From Sipunculus nudus (Eukaryota > Annelida > Sipuncula > Golfingiida > Sipunculidae), in assembly GCA_026874595.1 (NCBI GenBank), contig CM049320.1:36554214-36618213 (forward strand): DNA of 64,000 nucleotides, given 5' to 3'. How positions within the stretch are numbered: position 1 is the stretch's first letter; every line of letters starts with the position of its first letter. This document shows, in pieces, positions 24,894-38,500 of the stretch. Both the position numbers and the translations under genes were made by a program. A model generated the notes under the pieces. It was given only the letters and a program-made list of their open reading frames with translations, ran no database searches and was not told the DNA's origin.

Positions 24894-27800
24894 ATTGACA
24901 ATTTAATAGATATAAAGATTGCATATAGAAGCCACCTAAAGTGAAAATGTGAATAAATTATATGACTAAAGCAAAGGGGAAAATTAAAGAAAGATATTTT
25001 GTATAAAGTGAAGCTCAGAGGACATTACAGAAACGATTTAAATGTAAGTTGAGGGTTATTGATGTATAAGTATATTAACTTATTGTAGGAAATGATAACA
25101 GGCACATGCATGTCGATGAAGGCTCTTGCAACCTATAGCTGCCAAAGAGAAAAGTCAGACTCAGGTGAATAGATTCAAACATGATTAATAATTGTCCTGA
25201 TCCTTGTTGGTTGATCTAGAATAAGCATGTCTGTTCGAAAACCGACAACGGTCTTAGAAAAAAGTAGGTTTACATCTTTCGGTGCGAGTCATTGGCAAAG
25301 AAATGTGGGAATTTGCTTCTGTGTCTCTAGGCGAATTGACCCAAAATGCAATGTACGGATTATGCTGAAACTTTATTGAGGGTAAGAGTATAACCGTATT
25401 TACAATGCATTAAATTTGGTAATTAAAATAACCATAATATATTTTTCTTAGTACTTTCAAGCCCGATTACTTTGTCCCCGTTTAATCCCGTAATCGTATG
25501 AATATGTCTTGTCATCCGCCAGGTAAAACAGGTCACTGAAGCGTGACAGCGTGTGTATACATGAAAAATGTACACATGAACACATGACTGGTAAGAATAT
25601 TGTGGTGGAGGTTTGTTAGCTTTGACTGCAGAAGCTGTTTGGTAATGAAATCCCTATCAGTACTTGTAATATGTTTTCAACGTCTCTGAAAATTGCGGAT
25701 CCGAATAGAAAATGTGTACATCTCCCACTCCCCCCCCCCGAACTGTGTTTCAGTTGAACAACTTTAAAAAAAATAAATGCTATCGTTGATCCGGCTAAAA
25801 GCCCTTGCACTGAAAGCGGAGTTATTTGTCTTTGCTTAGCATTGAGTTCCGTATGAGATGGTTAGATTCCATTACAGGTTATAATGGGTATTTGGGTCAA
25901 TCGGGAAATTCAGGAAAATCTCCGGTGAGCTTCATGAATAAGCGTAACATGCGTTGAGGACCATGATGCATAAAAGAAATAGGGGCACCTATAGAGAAAT
26001 ACTAATTTATTAATTATTAATTATTAATTATGCATCTTAATAGAATTACTCTCGAAAAAGCAAAAGAAAACAAACTTTCCTAGAAGAGCACACCGACGTT
26101 AGGTGTGCAGATTTTGGAGAATTAAATCTTAGCGGAAGCAGGCAAACCGTTGCTTAAAAATACCAACTGTGTATTAAGTATAAAGATGTTATTAGTCGGC
26201 TTTTTCCGTATTGCGTTCATATTCGCTGAGGTTGGCATTGGCATATGTATTAAACGGCTACGCGTGTTATCAACACAACCAACCATGCGCACTCTATTTT
26301 CACGAAGTACTTACTGAAACAATTCAACAGCGTAAACCCGGCGGGAGTTTAATGATTATAAGGTCTCACTTTTTTGTAAGTTTCATTCCGGGGCGATGCG
26401 TCACAAAGCACAGTGACATCGCACTCTACGAGAAGCATGTCTCCTGTGGCGTTGCCTCACTCAATACACCGAATGCCGGGCTGACACAAGATCACTGTAT
26501 CATAACAATATATAAGCCATATAAACCAGTCTGTTATATGAAACTTGAATAAATATCTCGTCATACCGCGTATGCCGAGGGATTTTTATCTGGTTGATAA
26601 CATGCTCGGTCGGTAAAAAAATGTATATATAGAGTCAGCCTCTCAGATTCTAATCAAGGACGTAAGGTATGATGGTACATAAACCAATTGTAACATCTTT
26701 ATTCAGAAAGGCTGATGCTGCATCTTTCATTAGCTCACCACAACTATTTATTTTCAATTTCTACATATTTATTCAATAAAAGAAAGTTGTATCTTGAATA
26801 ACACGACAAACCTTGAATAAAGTTCATAGTTACTGGACGAATCATATAGCGTTAATGCACATCTTCAATTATTTATGAAACCGTCTTTCCAAAATTTTCC
26901 ATAATCGTAAACTGATATACCCTGATAAAATTGGACTATGTTTCTTAAACTTCCTAGAATTTTTCCAAGACCCTGAAATTCTAGAATATGCTGACGACAA
27001 AATATAAAATTGAATATTTCTATATTTCATAGTGATGTAATTGCTTTATTTATGTTGCCAATAGGAACTTGGAATTTAAACATATTATTACAAATAAGTT
27101 TGGATCAGGACTTTGTCATCCCATTGATTTCTCTGTGTTTGGCATCAAAGTAACAACATTTAAAACATATGTCATAAGTATAACTCATTGCGTCAGTGGC
27201 AAATATAATCACATCCCTGCTTAAAAGATCAATATTTTTATTAAAGGATTATATCATAATCCACTTATCCAACTAAAGTACATAATATTGCATAGTTACA
27301 AATCACTTATTTACAACTTTAGCAAGGCAATTTAAGGGGCTAAAGAATATCATATCTTTGTATTATATATATTATTTAGTTTTACTACATTATAAAATAG
27401 AGTTAAATACAGTGACCACATAAATCAACCCGAGTTTCACATAGAGATAAGTTTCTAGAGGATACTATTCTTACAGTAAATCATCGACTGATACTAATCA
27501 AGAGCAAATACTGGTTTTGGCCGCATTTTTTTGCCTGATCGTATACTTAAATGTTAAAGCATGGGTGAATGCTAAATGCGTCACTCCTATCTGTTGCTGA
27601 ATACGAAACATTTATGGGGAAATCCCTGTATTTGATCGCAACGTTGCAACGTAATCATTAACCTAAATTGTTAGTGGTATTTTGGTTTGTTTTAAAGCTA
27701 GTCTGTACAACCCATGCCCGCCTTGTATGACCATAGTCTTGATGGCGACAGAGGAGGCTGTAACATTTTTGTTTTACACGAAATTTAAATCAATTTAGTA

Positions 27801-29050
27801 CTGCTTGTAATGACTTTTTGTGTCTTTTCTGTCTGTGCTGGCTTAGGTAAGCCCACAGTGAAAGCATTGTAGATTATCATGCGTTTCTTCAGGCTGACCT
27901 CTCCATGGTTAGGTAAATGTGTAAGTCTCTCAATGAGGCCAGGCCTAATGTGAACACATAAAGAAGACTGAACTCCTTGCGGAGTTCAAGTGCCTAACCA
28001 GAATTCTTTAGCAGGGACATCCCCTGTGCGGAACCGGGCATGATTGTCACTCAAGAGATTTCTGATTAGCTTTGGGTAATCGGGGTGAAAAATCGCAGAC
28101 ATCACATAAGAGAAACTAGTTGTGTACGAATCACTTTCAAAAATAAGACTGAGACAGAGCCCCAGGGCAGGGCAGTCTTGTATCTCACTGGCCCACACTG
28201 TCAGCGGTCGAGCTTACTTGTCGGAGCCCACTTTGTGGTTTTCCAAATGGTGTTCCATGATGAGCTTTAAGGCAGCAGAACTGGTCCCCCCACCTGCCCT
28301 GACTTTGTTTCAGTTTTTCCTTTGCATGGAACAATCTTATGCTTTAATACCCCCTAAAGTATACATTTTCTGAAAGCTAAGAAAATTCTCTATAGTTTGG
28401 TGATAATAAACTTTGTTTCCGAGGAACAGTTTTGAATTTGTAAGAATTTTAATTTAATTTTAATCTTTAACAAAAAATCGTTTATTCCAGCACAACTAAA
28501 GCAGATACAGAAAATCTTCTTAAATAAATCGAGAATTAAGATAATAATCCCCAGGCGTTTTTTTTTTGTTTAGTTAAGTTTAAAAATTACGATTTTAAAG
28601 AGTAATTAATTTTGAAATCTTCACAAATCATTTCCTTTTTTATTTTTACCTTAATAAAATCTTTCAAACTTAGTATAGGCGTAAAATTAAAAAACGCTAT
28701 ATAGAAGACATATTAACAATTATATATTTCAAAGATGGTATGTTTCGGACAAGTGATTACTGAGAAATAACGCTCTAAAGATAAGGTGTTCAGGTGAAAT
28801 GATGTTTCGAGAAAATGGAAAAAAACTATATTCGTAGAGATCATTCATCCTACACACGTAACTTACCACAACTACATGTTGACAGTCACATGAATATGGT
28901 CAAGACGGTGGTTCTTATCAAACCATGCTATTATAGCTTGGATTAATTGGCTATGTTGCTTTAAAAACGTATTAAAACGATAAAAGTTTGTCCTGTCACA
29001 CCAGCGACTCGTCAAACACCACGTGCATGGACTTTAGTAGGCGGAGCTGA
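24894..29050. other. No gene recognised
   Basis: This long stretch has a few ORFs up to 113 codons (26211-26552 +, 27986-28198 -) without recognisable domains or supporting splice context. Small structures include a perfect 8 bp stem-loop TGAACTCC-TTGC-GGAGTTCA at 27969-27988 and a GCACACC/GGTGTGC stem near 26088-26108. Confidence 0.35.
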
Positions 29051-29055
29051 CAGTT

Positions 29056-29070
29056 TTGGCAGAGTGCCAA
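29056..29070. promoter_or_regulatory. NFI-type palindrome
   Basis: TTGGCAGAGTGCCAA is a perfect TTGGCA-N3-TGCCAA palindrome, the full nuclear factor I consensus. It lies in a locally GC-rich segment (29030-29180). Function is inferred. Confidence 0.3.
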
Positions 29071-29310
29071 GGTGCGCTGAGCACTCGACAACCGGGACCC
29101 GCGGCTGAACAGGTGCGTAGCCGGGCCTAATAGGTAACCGCGTGTTTACACAGGAACAAGGGGAGCGGGATCTATGGCCATTCAAGGCGAACGAAGATTG
29201 ATTTACTTATCACGGTTTACATACATTATAGGTATTTGGGAGTTGACAATAGAGACAAGTTTATAACGATCATACAAATATCGTATAAAATAAATTATAT
29301 ATTTACCAAC

Positions 29311-29405
29311 TACCGAGCGCCAACATCCGTGTCATGCAGAGTGCCTCGTATTAGTTATTATAAATAGTTGTACAATCCATGTAAAATAAATAAAGTTTAT
29401 ATTTA
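29311..29405 (+). mobile_element. 5'-truncated SINE copy
   Basis: The segment beginning CTACCGAGCGCCAACATCCG and continuing through GAGTGCCTCG and an AT-rich tail matches the 3' part of the SINE at 22530-22793 in the opposite orientation. Only the last about 95 bp are present. Confidence 0.65.
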
Positions 29406-29880
29406 AATCTCGCATACACATACAAGTCATATGTGAAATCTGGACATTGTTTATTGGAGGGAAGTACAACAGCGGCTGACAATAGCGCGTTTAGTTGATA
29501 ACACTGCCAAAGTCGATAGGTGTCGGCCTCCGGTTTTCAAATCACGTTTGATCACGGAAGTAGGTTCGGCCCGCTGGGACTTCTTGATATCATTCAACTG
29601 CTGCAGTTTTTAAATTGGCATTCGGGATTTGCGTCGTCGGCCCCTCGTACTTTCGTTTGGTATTGGCGTAATATTAATTTGTTGCGGTGTTGACAGTTTG
29701 AATATCATAGACGTTATGGTTGGGATATGAAGCAGCTTATTATAAAGTAATTTTACGTATCTGTCGATAGGCTCAGGATATAGCAGAAAATAACATGATG
29801 TCAAGTGAAAATTTGTGTTTCGGCGTATCATACCCGACAAAAGACAGAAAGGCCAATGACACTAACAGATCATTCACAAC

Positions 29881-29980
29881 GATCGGTTTGTTTGCACACT
29901 AATTAGCTAGCGTTAGGGTTGCTCTCCAACGCTTATCAGTTGTATGCTCATCTAATTAGATTGGGCAAACAAACGTCGAC
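29881..29980. promoter_or_regulatory. Foldback with paired forkhead and homeodomain sites
   Basis: The left arm (29881-29906) holds GTTTGTTTG then CTAATTAG; the right arm (29952-29980) holds CTAATTAG then CAAACAAAC. They form inverted repeats of 8 and 9 bp. A third inner stem, AGCGTT at 29909-29914 with AACGCT at 29928-29933, lies in the loop. GTTTGTTTG resembles a forkhead site and CTAATTAG a homeodomain site. It could be a regulatory element, a structured RNA or a small foldback element. Confidence 0.35.
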
Positions 29981-31303
29981 CGTCAGTACTTGCCATCTCC
30001 TGCACGGAGGTACTTGGCCTATGCATTAATGAAACTCTTGCACCTCGCGATTGGCTGAATGACCCAGGTGAGGGCTGGGGGCAGAGTGATTGACAGGCCT
30101 GTGGCAGGGCTGGAGTCAGTTTACAAACACCCTGTCAACACATCTTGGTGTTTACTGGATAGAAATCCTCCTTTTCCACAAAATGCAACCAGAGACCCAA
30201 AATATGCTCAGCTGCATTAGATCCGCCCAGTATTCAATATTACGTATACCTTTTATTGAAAAACACCAATTTTTAGGATTTTGACCAGTCCTGCTACCTT
30301 AAAACAACAATTAATAGGGCCTTCCTAAGTGTGATGAATAAATTTTTTTATCTTAGGTTTACAAAAGGACTTCGTGTCTTGTTTGGTTAATAAACAGTGT
30401 CAGTGTCTCTTGGCCAAAACTGTTGGCCAACAGTTGACCACTTTCTATTCAGGGATTGATAGTCCTGAAAAAAAAGACATCCCAAGCAATTATCCAATTA
30501 TCAAAGTGTCAATGACGAAAACCATTTTCAAAAATTTATTCACAATCACAATTGCATTCAGCAGAAATGTTCATTGAGCTCTAGACGTCCTTATATTACA
30601 TAGAAAAATAACACATTCGACATTTGGAGTTTTCATTTGTATTGCAGTTGTATCATTATAGCTCTTGAATAATAAATAAAGATCCACTGCTGAATTTTAT
30701 TTTTGAATTGCAAATTATATGAATTTTACCTTGAACAAGACAGCAAACACAACATTTAGCAAACACAACATTTATATAAACTGCAAAATGAAGCTAAAAT
30801 AATCGTACATATTACCCCCTTTAGGCAGGAAAAGTAATCATGCGATCACTGACCATGCCGAAACAATGGTAACTTTAATTTTCTCCAAACTCGAAATCAA
30901 ATAAAATAAACCCCATTCGGTTCTCTTGCTTGTGATGGCGATATCATTCATCTATATATTGAATGTACACTTTTCCATTAAAAATTCTGGGGGTTTTCTT
31001 CGCAATATATTTTAAGACGGTGAGTGCATTTGCTAAACATAAGGTTGACTGAAACGGCTATCAATAAAAACACAAATACATAAATTTCACTAATTATAGG
31101 ATAAACAAATCCGATAAAATACATCCATTTGACCTAGATACTGATGCCTATTTCGGCTATGAATCTGTGAAATCATTCTAAGATAACGTTCTTTCTCAGG
31201 CACACTTAACCCAGTTTCAAGGCAATACGAACAACTTGTCCATATATATTATCAATTATAGACGCACATAGAGACAGTGATATCCTTGAAATCATGAAAT
31301 GTT
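29981..31303. other. 3' flank of the receptor gene; no separate gene seen
   Basis: Contains the presumed 3' untranslated region of the minus-strand receptor gene below 31304. An inverted CCAAT-type GATTGG lies near 30051. No coding segment was recognised. Confidence 0.35.
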
Positions 31304-31370
31304 TCATTCACTAGGCGATACGTTGATTACGAAAGCTGTCTCATTTTGTCGTTCTCTGGCGACATCCGCA
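31304..31370 (-). CDS. Receptor terminal coding exon
   Basis: A strong acceptor ATCATCTCTTTCAG leads, in phase 2, to a frame ADVARERQNETAFVINVSPS that closes at TGA 31304-31306. The fit of phase and open frame with the two preceding exons supports it. No tyrosine signalling motif is visible. A canonical AATAAA was not found close downstream. Confidence 0.5.
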
Positions 31371-34300
31371 CTGAAAGAGATGATTATTGGATCAACAACA
31401 GAAATGATACAATATTTCATAAAAAATGTAAAATCCGTTGCACATACAGAAATATAAATTCTCTAATAGACCATATTCGTGTTAAATCTAGTTAAAATCA
31501 AACCAAAAAGAGACTAGATGTATCGGAACGACACGAATGCCCCCGCCTGGGGCAAATTAGAAACATTTGTTAAATTTTGTAAAAAAAAATTAAGTTCAGG
31601 AGGTGTCATATGGTCAAAAATAGGTCAACAAGGGCAAAATGCAAACTCGATCTATAACGGGTCATTATCAAGCAACACACCAAAAATCAGGCCAGTATCT
31701 GCAGGCATTGTGAAAAAAGTCCATACGTGCATTTTCATAAAAATTTCTGTCTTTCATGAAATTTTCTATGTTAAGGATCTGTCATATGGTCAAAAATAAG
31801 TCAACTGGGACGAAACGCGAACTTGATCTGTAAGTGGTGCCATTCTGCGCCAACAGACCAAACATTAGGCTAGTATCTGTAAGCATTGCATTGCAAAACT
31901 AGAATATTAGCAAAAGCTGATTATCAGTTATAAATTTAAATTGGAGAGGTATGTACCATGTTTCATAACAATCCACCAAATGCTTCCTGAGAAATAAGCT
32001 CCAAAGTTTTTTTTCTATACTAAGCTCTGTCACCTTGAAAAGTAGGTCAAGATCACCCATCTTTGAACTTGACCAAAATTTTGTAAATATCATGCATTAG
32101 CACTGAAGAAATTAAGTTCCTGTGTTGAATACCTTTGTAGATATCCTGCACAAAAGGCCAACATTGAAAAATCTGATAAAAATTCATTAAAAAATCCGAA
32201 ATTGTAGGTGGTGCCACCAAAATTGTGCAGCACGCACAGACCATCATTCCCAATGATCGTAGTAAGTTTTGTGAAAATCCACACAATGGTTCCTGAGATA
32301 TAAGCTTCTGAGTGTTTTTGTATAATCAGCTCTAAAACAAAGAAAAATAGGTCAAGGTCACCCATCTTGACCAAGATTTTGTTGATATACATCATCACTG
32401 ATGAAATAAAATTCCAGCCGTGAATACTTTTAGAGATATCCTGCTCACAAGGTAAAAGTTAACAGACGAGGACGGACGGACGTCACACGGACAGACAGAC
32501 GGACGGACAGGCGGACGGACAGACGGACAGTTTTGGTGACGACAATAGCCCATCAGCCTATGAGCTGAGGGCTATCATGTACATGTACATTTACATGTAC
32601 ATTTGTCATGAAAATTTATATTTTTCATGCAATTTTCTATGTTAAGGAGCCGTAAAACAATCAAAAGTAGGTCAACCGTGACGAAACGCGAACTCGATCT
32701 GTAACTGGTCATTATCTGTCCACACACCAAAAATCAGGCCAATTTCTGCAGGCATTGCGAAAAAAAGTCCGTACATGTGTGTTTGTCATGAAAATTTCTA
32801 TTTTTTCATGAAATTATCTAAGTTAAGGAGCCGTTAAATGGTCAAAAGTAGGTCAACTGGGACGAAACGCGAACTCGATCTATATCTGGTCATTATCTAC
32901 CTACACACCAAAAATCAGGCCAATATCTGAAAGCATTGCGAAAAAAGTCCGTACATGTGTATTTGTCATGAAAATTTCTATTTTTCATGAAATTTTCTAA
33001 GTTTAGGAGCCGTAAAACGGTCAAAAGTAGGTCAACCGGGACGAAACGTGAACTCGATCTGTAACTGGTCATTATCTGCCAGTACACAAAAAAATCAGGC
33101 CAAAATCTGCAGGCATTGCGAAAAAAAGTCCGTACATGTGTTTTTGTCATGAAAATTTCTATTTTTCATGAAATTTTCGAAGTTTAGGAGCCGTAAAACA
33201 GTCAAAATTAGGTCAACTGAACTGGGACGAAACGCGAACTCGATCTGTAACTGGTCATTATCTGTCCACACACCAAAAATCAGGCCAATATCTGCAGGCT
33301 TTGCGAAAAAAAAGTGCGTACAACTGTTTGATTTCGGAATGACGGAAGGACGGACATGGGTAAAACTATATGCCCCGGCCACTTTGTGGCGGGGGCATAA
33401 AAAACGATATTTCTATATTATCTTTTGACAAAGGTCACAGACACTGCAAAAAATAAGGATATTTTTACCTGTTATTTCTGCTCGGGGAGGTTGAGCAGGA
33501 ATATCTAAACCGAAAATAGTTACAGGAATTATTATAACATTATAAAACCATTATCAAATATATATAATTATTCTCCAAAATAAGATTTGACCGATATCTC
33601 TTTCATACGTTACTGTACCTAATGAATCTGCCTATTAAACATATTTGATAAATTCTTCATATTAACTGAAGAGCTTACCTATCAATCTCCCGATGTGTCT
33701 CTAATGAACAAAGTAAGACGGTTACATTTATCATGAGAGCAAGGCATATGGCAAATATACAGGTGAAACTCATAACAAGAAAATTTGCCGTATATAGCAA
33801 ATCTGAAAAAAAACAAACAAACAAATGAATAATAATTCGACATAACATAAATACTCATACTCATATCGCAATGCCATCGCGTACAGCTACGTCCTTTATA
33901 ACATCATTTAAATAAAATAATCAGCTGTCGCATTTTATCTAATAATTTAATTTTTTATATATTATCATATTATTTGTATTATTAATTAAAACTATATCAA
34001 CTAATCTGTCTGCATCGAAAATTAGATAAACAGAAGAAAATTATTTACTGGTCAGATAAAAAAATATTAGATAAAATAACTAATCAGTTTAAAGTTTTAC
34101 ACCTTTGCTTTCAGGTCCTGGGTTTACTCTCTTGGGTATTTCAGTGGCAGCTGTAATTTAAGCCATTACAAATTTAAAACGTCATGATATTCCTATCTCA
34201 CCATATTATATTAATCTACCGTTTTAACACAAACACGTATACATATATGGACTAAATTATCTTTTTGACGCTGATAATACGACGTTTAAGAATATGTCTT

Positions 34301-35462
34301 GTTGTATCAGTAGGAAATTTATCATTTGGTAATTTTAAAAATACCGTCGACACATATGAATGAATGCTTCTCCAAGCAACTTTTAAGCCTGACTAAGAAC
34401 CGTCCCGATTTCCCATTCTTTGTTATGATTGCGCAGCGCCTTCCTTTTTCTTCACTCACTGGTTTGCTGAATGCTGGTGCACCTACAGAATACATGGACC
34501 GCCATAATATATCTGTATAACACACTGAATACCAAACCTACTGTCAAATGTAATTTTGTTTGAAGTTTATGATCGGATTATGTTTAATGAGACGGATTTC
34601 CGAGATTTTTTCCCCCTTACTGCAAAAGGGACAGGCTCATATTAACTCATATTAACTATGAACAAATAAATCATAGTTGACTTTAATATCTCATAATATA
34701 CATAAATTATGTTGGTTTCATTCAATTATTCTGTAAAACCTACCAGTCACAGAGAGCCGCAATGTCTTCTCATAAACGTGATGCATCCCAGTTTCATTAC
34801 TCTTGTAGCCAATGCATGTGTAATTCCCACTGTCTGAGGTAATAGTTCTGTTTATATACAAGGCTCTATCGTTGTTGATGTTAAAGTCAAAACGATCATG
34901 TGTGATGAACCAGTTGACGCCGATATTCAGCAACTGGACAATGTCAGAAGACTGACCAATTCCTGATTTCTTTTTCCATTAGATCATGGCAAAATCGTTA
35001 ATTTCACTAACATGTCCACATGGCAACATCGTAGATTCATTCGTCTTCGATTTGATTACTGTGTCTGCAACATAGTAATTGCTCAACTGAGAACATCAGA
35101 TCTGGTCATCAGATATTTGTGATTTTTGCCATACTTGCCTTAATATATCTCATATAACGCTCTTAAGCTGTTCTTTAACAGTAACGGCCTTCCATCATTT
35201 TTAATAGATAGCAATGGTTTCCATTCTTTGTGGATCCTCTTGAACCACATCACAATATCAGGCTTAGTGGTTAAGTTGTTTTGGGTACACGGAAGCTTTG
35301 CTAGAGCATGTTCATTTATCGTCAGTTCTTTTCCTTTGAAAATGTAACAAACATCGTATGGTTAGCACAAACACGTTCAAAGCCACAGGAGTGACCTATA
35401 GAGTCAGTTGCAGCCTTATCCTACAGCCTAAAACTCCAATGACATTAAAACCATGCAGGAAC

Positions 35463-35510
<48 letters not shown>

Positions 35511-38500
35511 TCTTATATTTATGTTAAAAAAATCATGTCCAAGCCTCTCGTGGGTAAATAATTATAAGACACGAGTCGATTTCATTTCATCATTAAAGAT
35601 AGGTTTGAAGGTAAATAAATTAAAGATCTGCTTCCTAATTTAGGTAAAATAAATTTTTCAAACGATTGCCCATTAAGAGAAATGTGTAAATACGATATTT
35701 GCTGCATGTCCTTGAACTCGATGTACCACCGTTCATATGTATTTATATGCACAGTTTATACATCGTCTTTACATGATTCATTTTCCGTGTTTCTGTGTAA
35801 ATATGTTATTGGGTGCTACATATTGCCACATATAAAGAGGAAAGCCGGTTGTGATGTATCTTTTTAATATGTTATTCTTTATATATTATTTATGCTTATT
35901 ATTTGTTAATCTGCATGCCTCAATCCAAGCGTTTATCCTTTATCTGATTTATTCTTTTGTACAATGAATCATAAATGAATGTATACATTCATCATCACCT
36001 CTGTTACAGCCAAGAAATTAAAGTGTTGTACTTACCAGTGACCTCAAGTTGTATAAAACTCTCGAAGGTCAAGATCCTTTCCCCATCTTTAAACATAGAC
36101 CCTGAGCAGGTATAAATACCTTGATCAAATTCTTTAACGTCTTGGATCATTAGGTTATTATCATTTTTGTTAACTTTAAATCTCTTGTTAGGATTAAACC
36201 ATTGAGGCTGCGAATTCGACACAATTTGTACCAAGTCTTCTTCCTTGTTATTTTGATCCCTGCTCCAAGTGAACAAATATGTTGAATTTGATGATTTAGA
36301 CCCAGGGCATGGCAAATACACAGTTTTACCTTCATCAGCCAAAACTTCTGTCACTGTTTATGAAGAAATGATACACTACCATTAAACTAATAGGACCCCA
36401 CTGGATCATAATCCTAAAATTATATTTAAAATCTAGATTTTATCTTTAATTCATATGAACGGAAAAAATCTATAAAAACATCATCAGAACTATCTATACA
36501 TCATTGTTAATCAATGTCCAATATATGAACTATGCCTGAGCCTGTGTTTTTGCCGAGGCCAACCGGAGACATTGCCCATATCGAATCTGTTTCAAAAGGG
36601 AACTCTCGAACCATATTGTTATAACTAGATGGAAGAATTTGGCCTCTTTTTCGACACACATCTGCAGCTTCATTGTATGTTCTTTTCGATGACTTGTCAT
36701 CTGGATTAATATCACTTTACAAGTAAATGATGTGTTCACAGATATTCAAAGCGCCAAATGGAGCCAATTAATTAATCACGACAGGATTTTTAAGAAGTAA
36801 AGTAAACAATTTATCAATTACGACAGTTTAAAAGTTTTAGATTTTCCTGAATACCTACCGGCTGCGACGCATATAAACGGATTCCTTTCTTCGCAACTGA
36901 TGACATTAATTGAATCATTTGAAATACCTCCACTGACTGCAATGACGCAGGCACGATTTACAAGACTTTTCATCCTTCTGTTCAAAATAACTGACTGCTG
37001 AATTAATTCTGTCCAGAAACAAAAAAGAAATACATCATGAACTTATATACGGATTACCTGAGTTTATGTTTTCCCCTCACCGTGTTTTACAGAGATTTTC
37101 ATATTGTTTATATCGGAGTTAATCTAATAAATGGAAATAACTGCATCAGATATCTGACCACCAAAGGATATTTGCCTCTTCTATGGATTCCCATCCATGT
37201 TTCCTCAAGGCGCGAAAATTTTAGCTCTTTTCGGATAAACATCATTTCATCATAAGCAAGGCTAGGAAACTCTGCCCCAATCTTTTCACAGCTGGCCTTT
37301 GCTTGATAATAGCTTTTGGATCCACGTTTAACAGTATAGCAATCCGTTACATTGCAGGTCCTTTGTCCCTCGCAGTCAGCACAATTCGAATCTAGAATTA
37401 AGAGAGCTTTATATGAATGAAGCAATAACAAATATTTGATATATAATGTTAGATGTTCCCGTCAACCGTACATTGGAATTGCATAGGAAAATAGGGAATA
37501 AATTTATTAAAAAATATATACTTTCACATATGTATAGACTAATACCTTTGCAGAGAAAGGCGTTGCCTGCTGGATAATCAGTGAAGCAAGGTTTTGTAGC
37601 CTCTAACCTAAGCTCAATTACCCTGCACGGCTTGTCGACTTGCATATCCCCGTTAAGATACTCTATAAGATAAATACAAATGTCAGGAGACAGTTGTTGG
37701 TTATACGACCATGTAAATCTGAATATAATGACGATATCTGTTCAGACATTTATGAGAGCTATATATGTCGGTAATGTTTAACTGAACATTTAACCATGCG
37801 TCGATTTTTTAAAATACATGTAGTTTTACAGAAAAATTACCAAATAATAGACCAGTATATAAATAAGGATCAGAGAATGTCAATTAAGTGAAACACTACC
37901 CGAAATCTGTGAGACACCATTGAATAACGTTATAGGATGTTCTAAAAATATTTATTATGCCCAGTGATCATTGAACTGATCACCTGATAAAGTTGACGAG
38001 TCATGATATTCTTAGTGTTGCGAATACAATGCCTCATAAATATATATCACATAAATTTCAAGAAAGTTGGCTCAACTACATCACTTAAAACAGTTTCTTC
38101 ACAATACTGTCAAAAGTTAAAAAAAATGAATCATTTGAATAGGCACTTTAAACTCAAATATTATGTAATATTTCCTGAAAAGACCATGCATTTTTAACAA
38201 AGTAAGATCGGCTTCGCATCAAAGTGCTTGTGCCGTATTGTGGATCATACCATATCATCGTCTTGCCAGCTGGTCAACTCAACTTAAAAACGCTACGGAA
38301 ACATCCCTGACATATATTCCCCTTGTTAATTGACTAACCTATCTACCAGCTTTGATATGTAGATCATTTGCATTTGATATTTTAATGCATGTGCCTTTAT
38401 TTTTTAACATTTACATTGAAATTGGCTCATGGGTCATTCCGTGGGAGTAAATGAATATTTAAAACTGCCTCTGGTCTGGTGTGCCGGGGCTGCAGTCACG

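Noticed and set aside
26211-26552. 113-codon plus ORF
   Set aside because: No recognisable domain, no promoter or splice context and no coding-like composition that I could see.
27986-28198. 70-codon minus ORF
   Set aside because: It looked protein-like but matches no family I know and lacks splice context.
31600-33330. Regular ~180 bp units considered as a CRISPR-like or satellite array
   Set aside because: Units are contiguous, diverged and without spacers, and are bounded by inverted ends, so they are internal repeats of one element.
35358-35561. Plus ORF with an IYIYIY run
   Set aside because: It is a translated (TA)n microsatellite in the receptor gene region.
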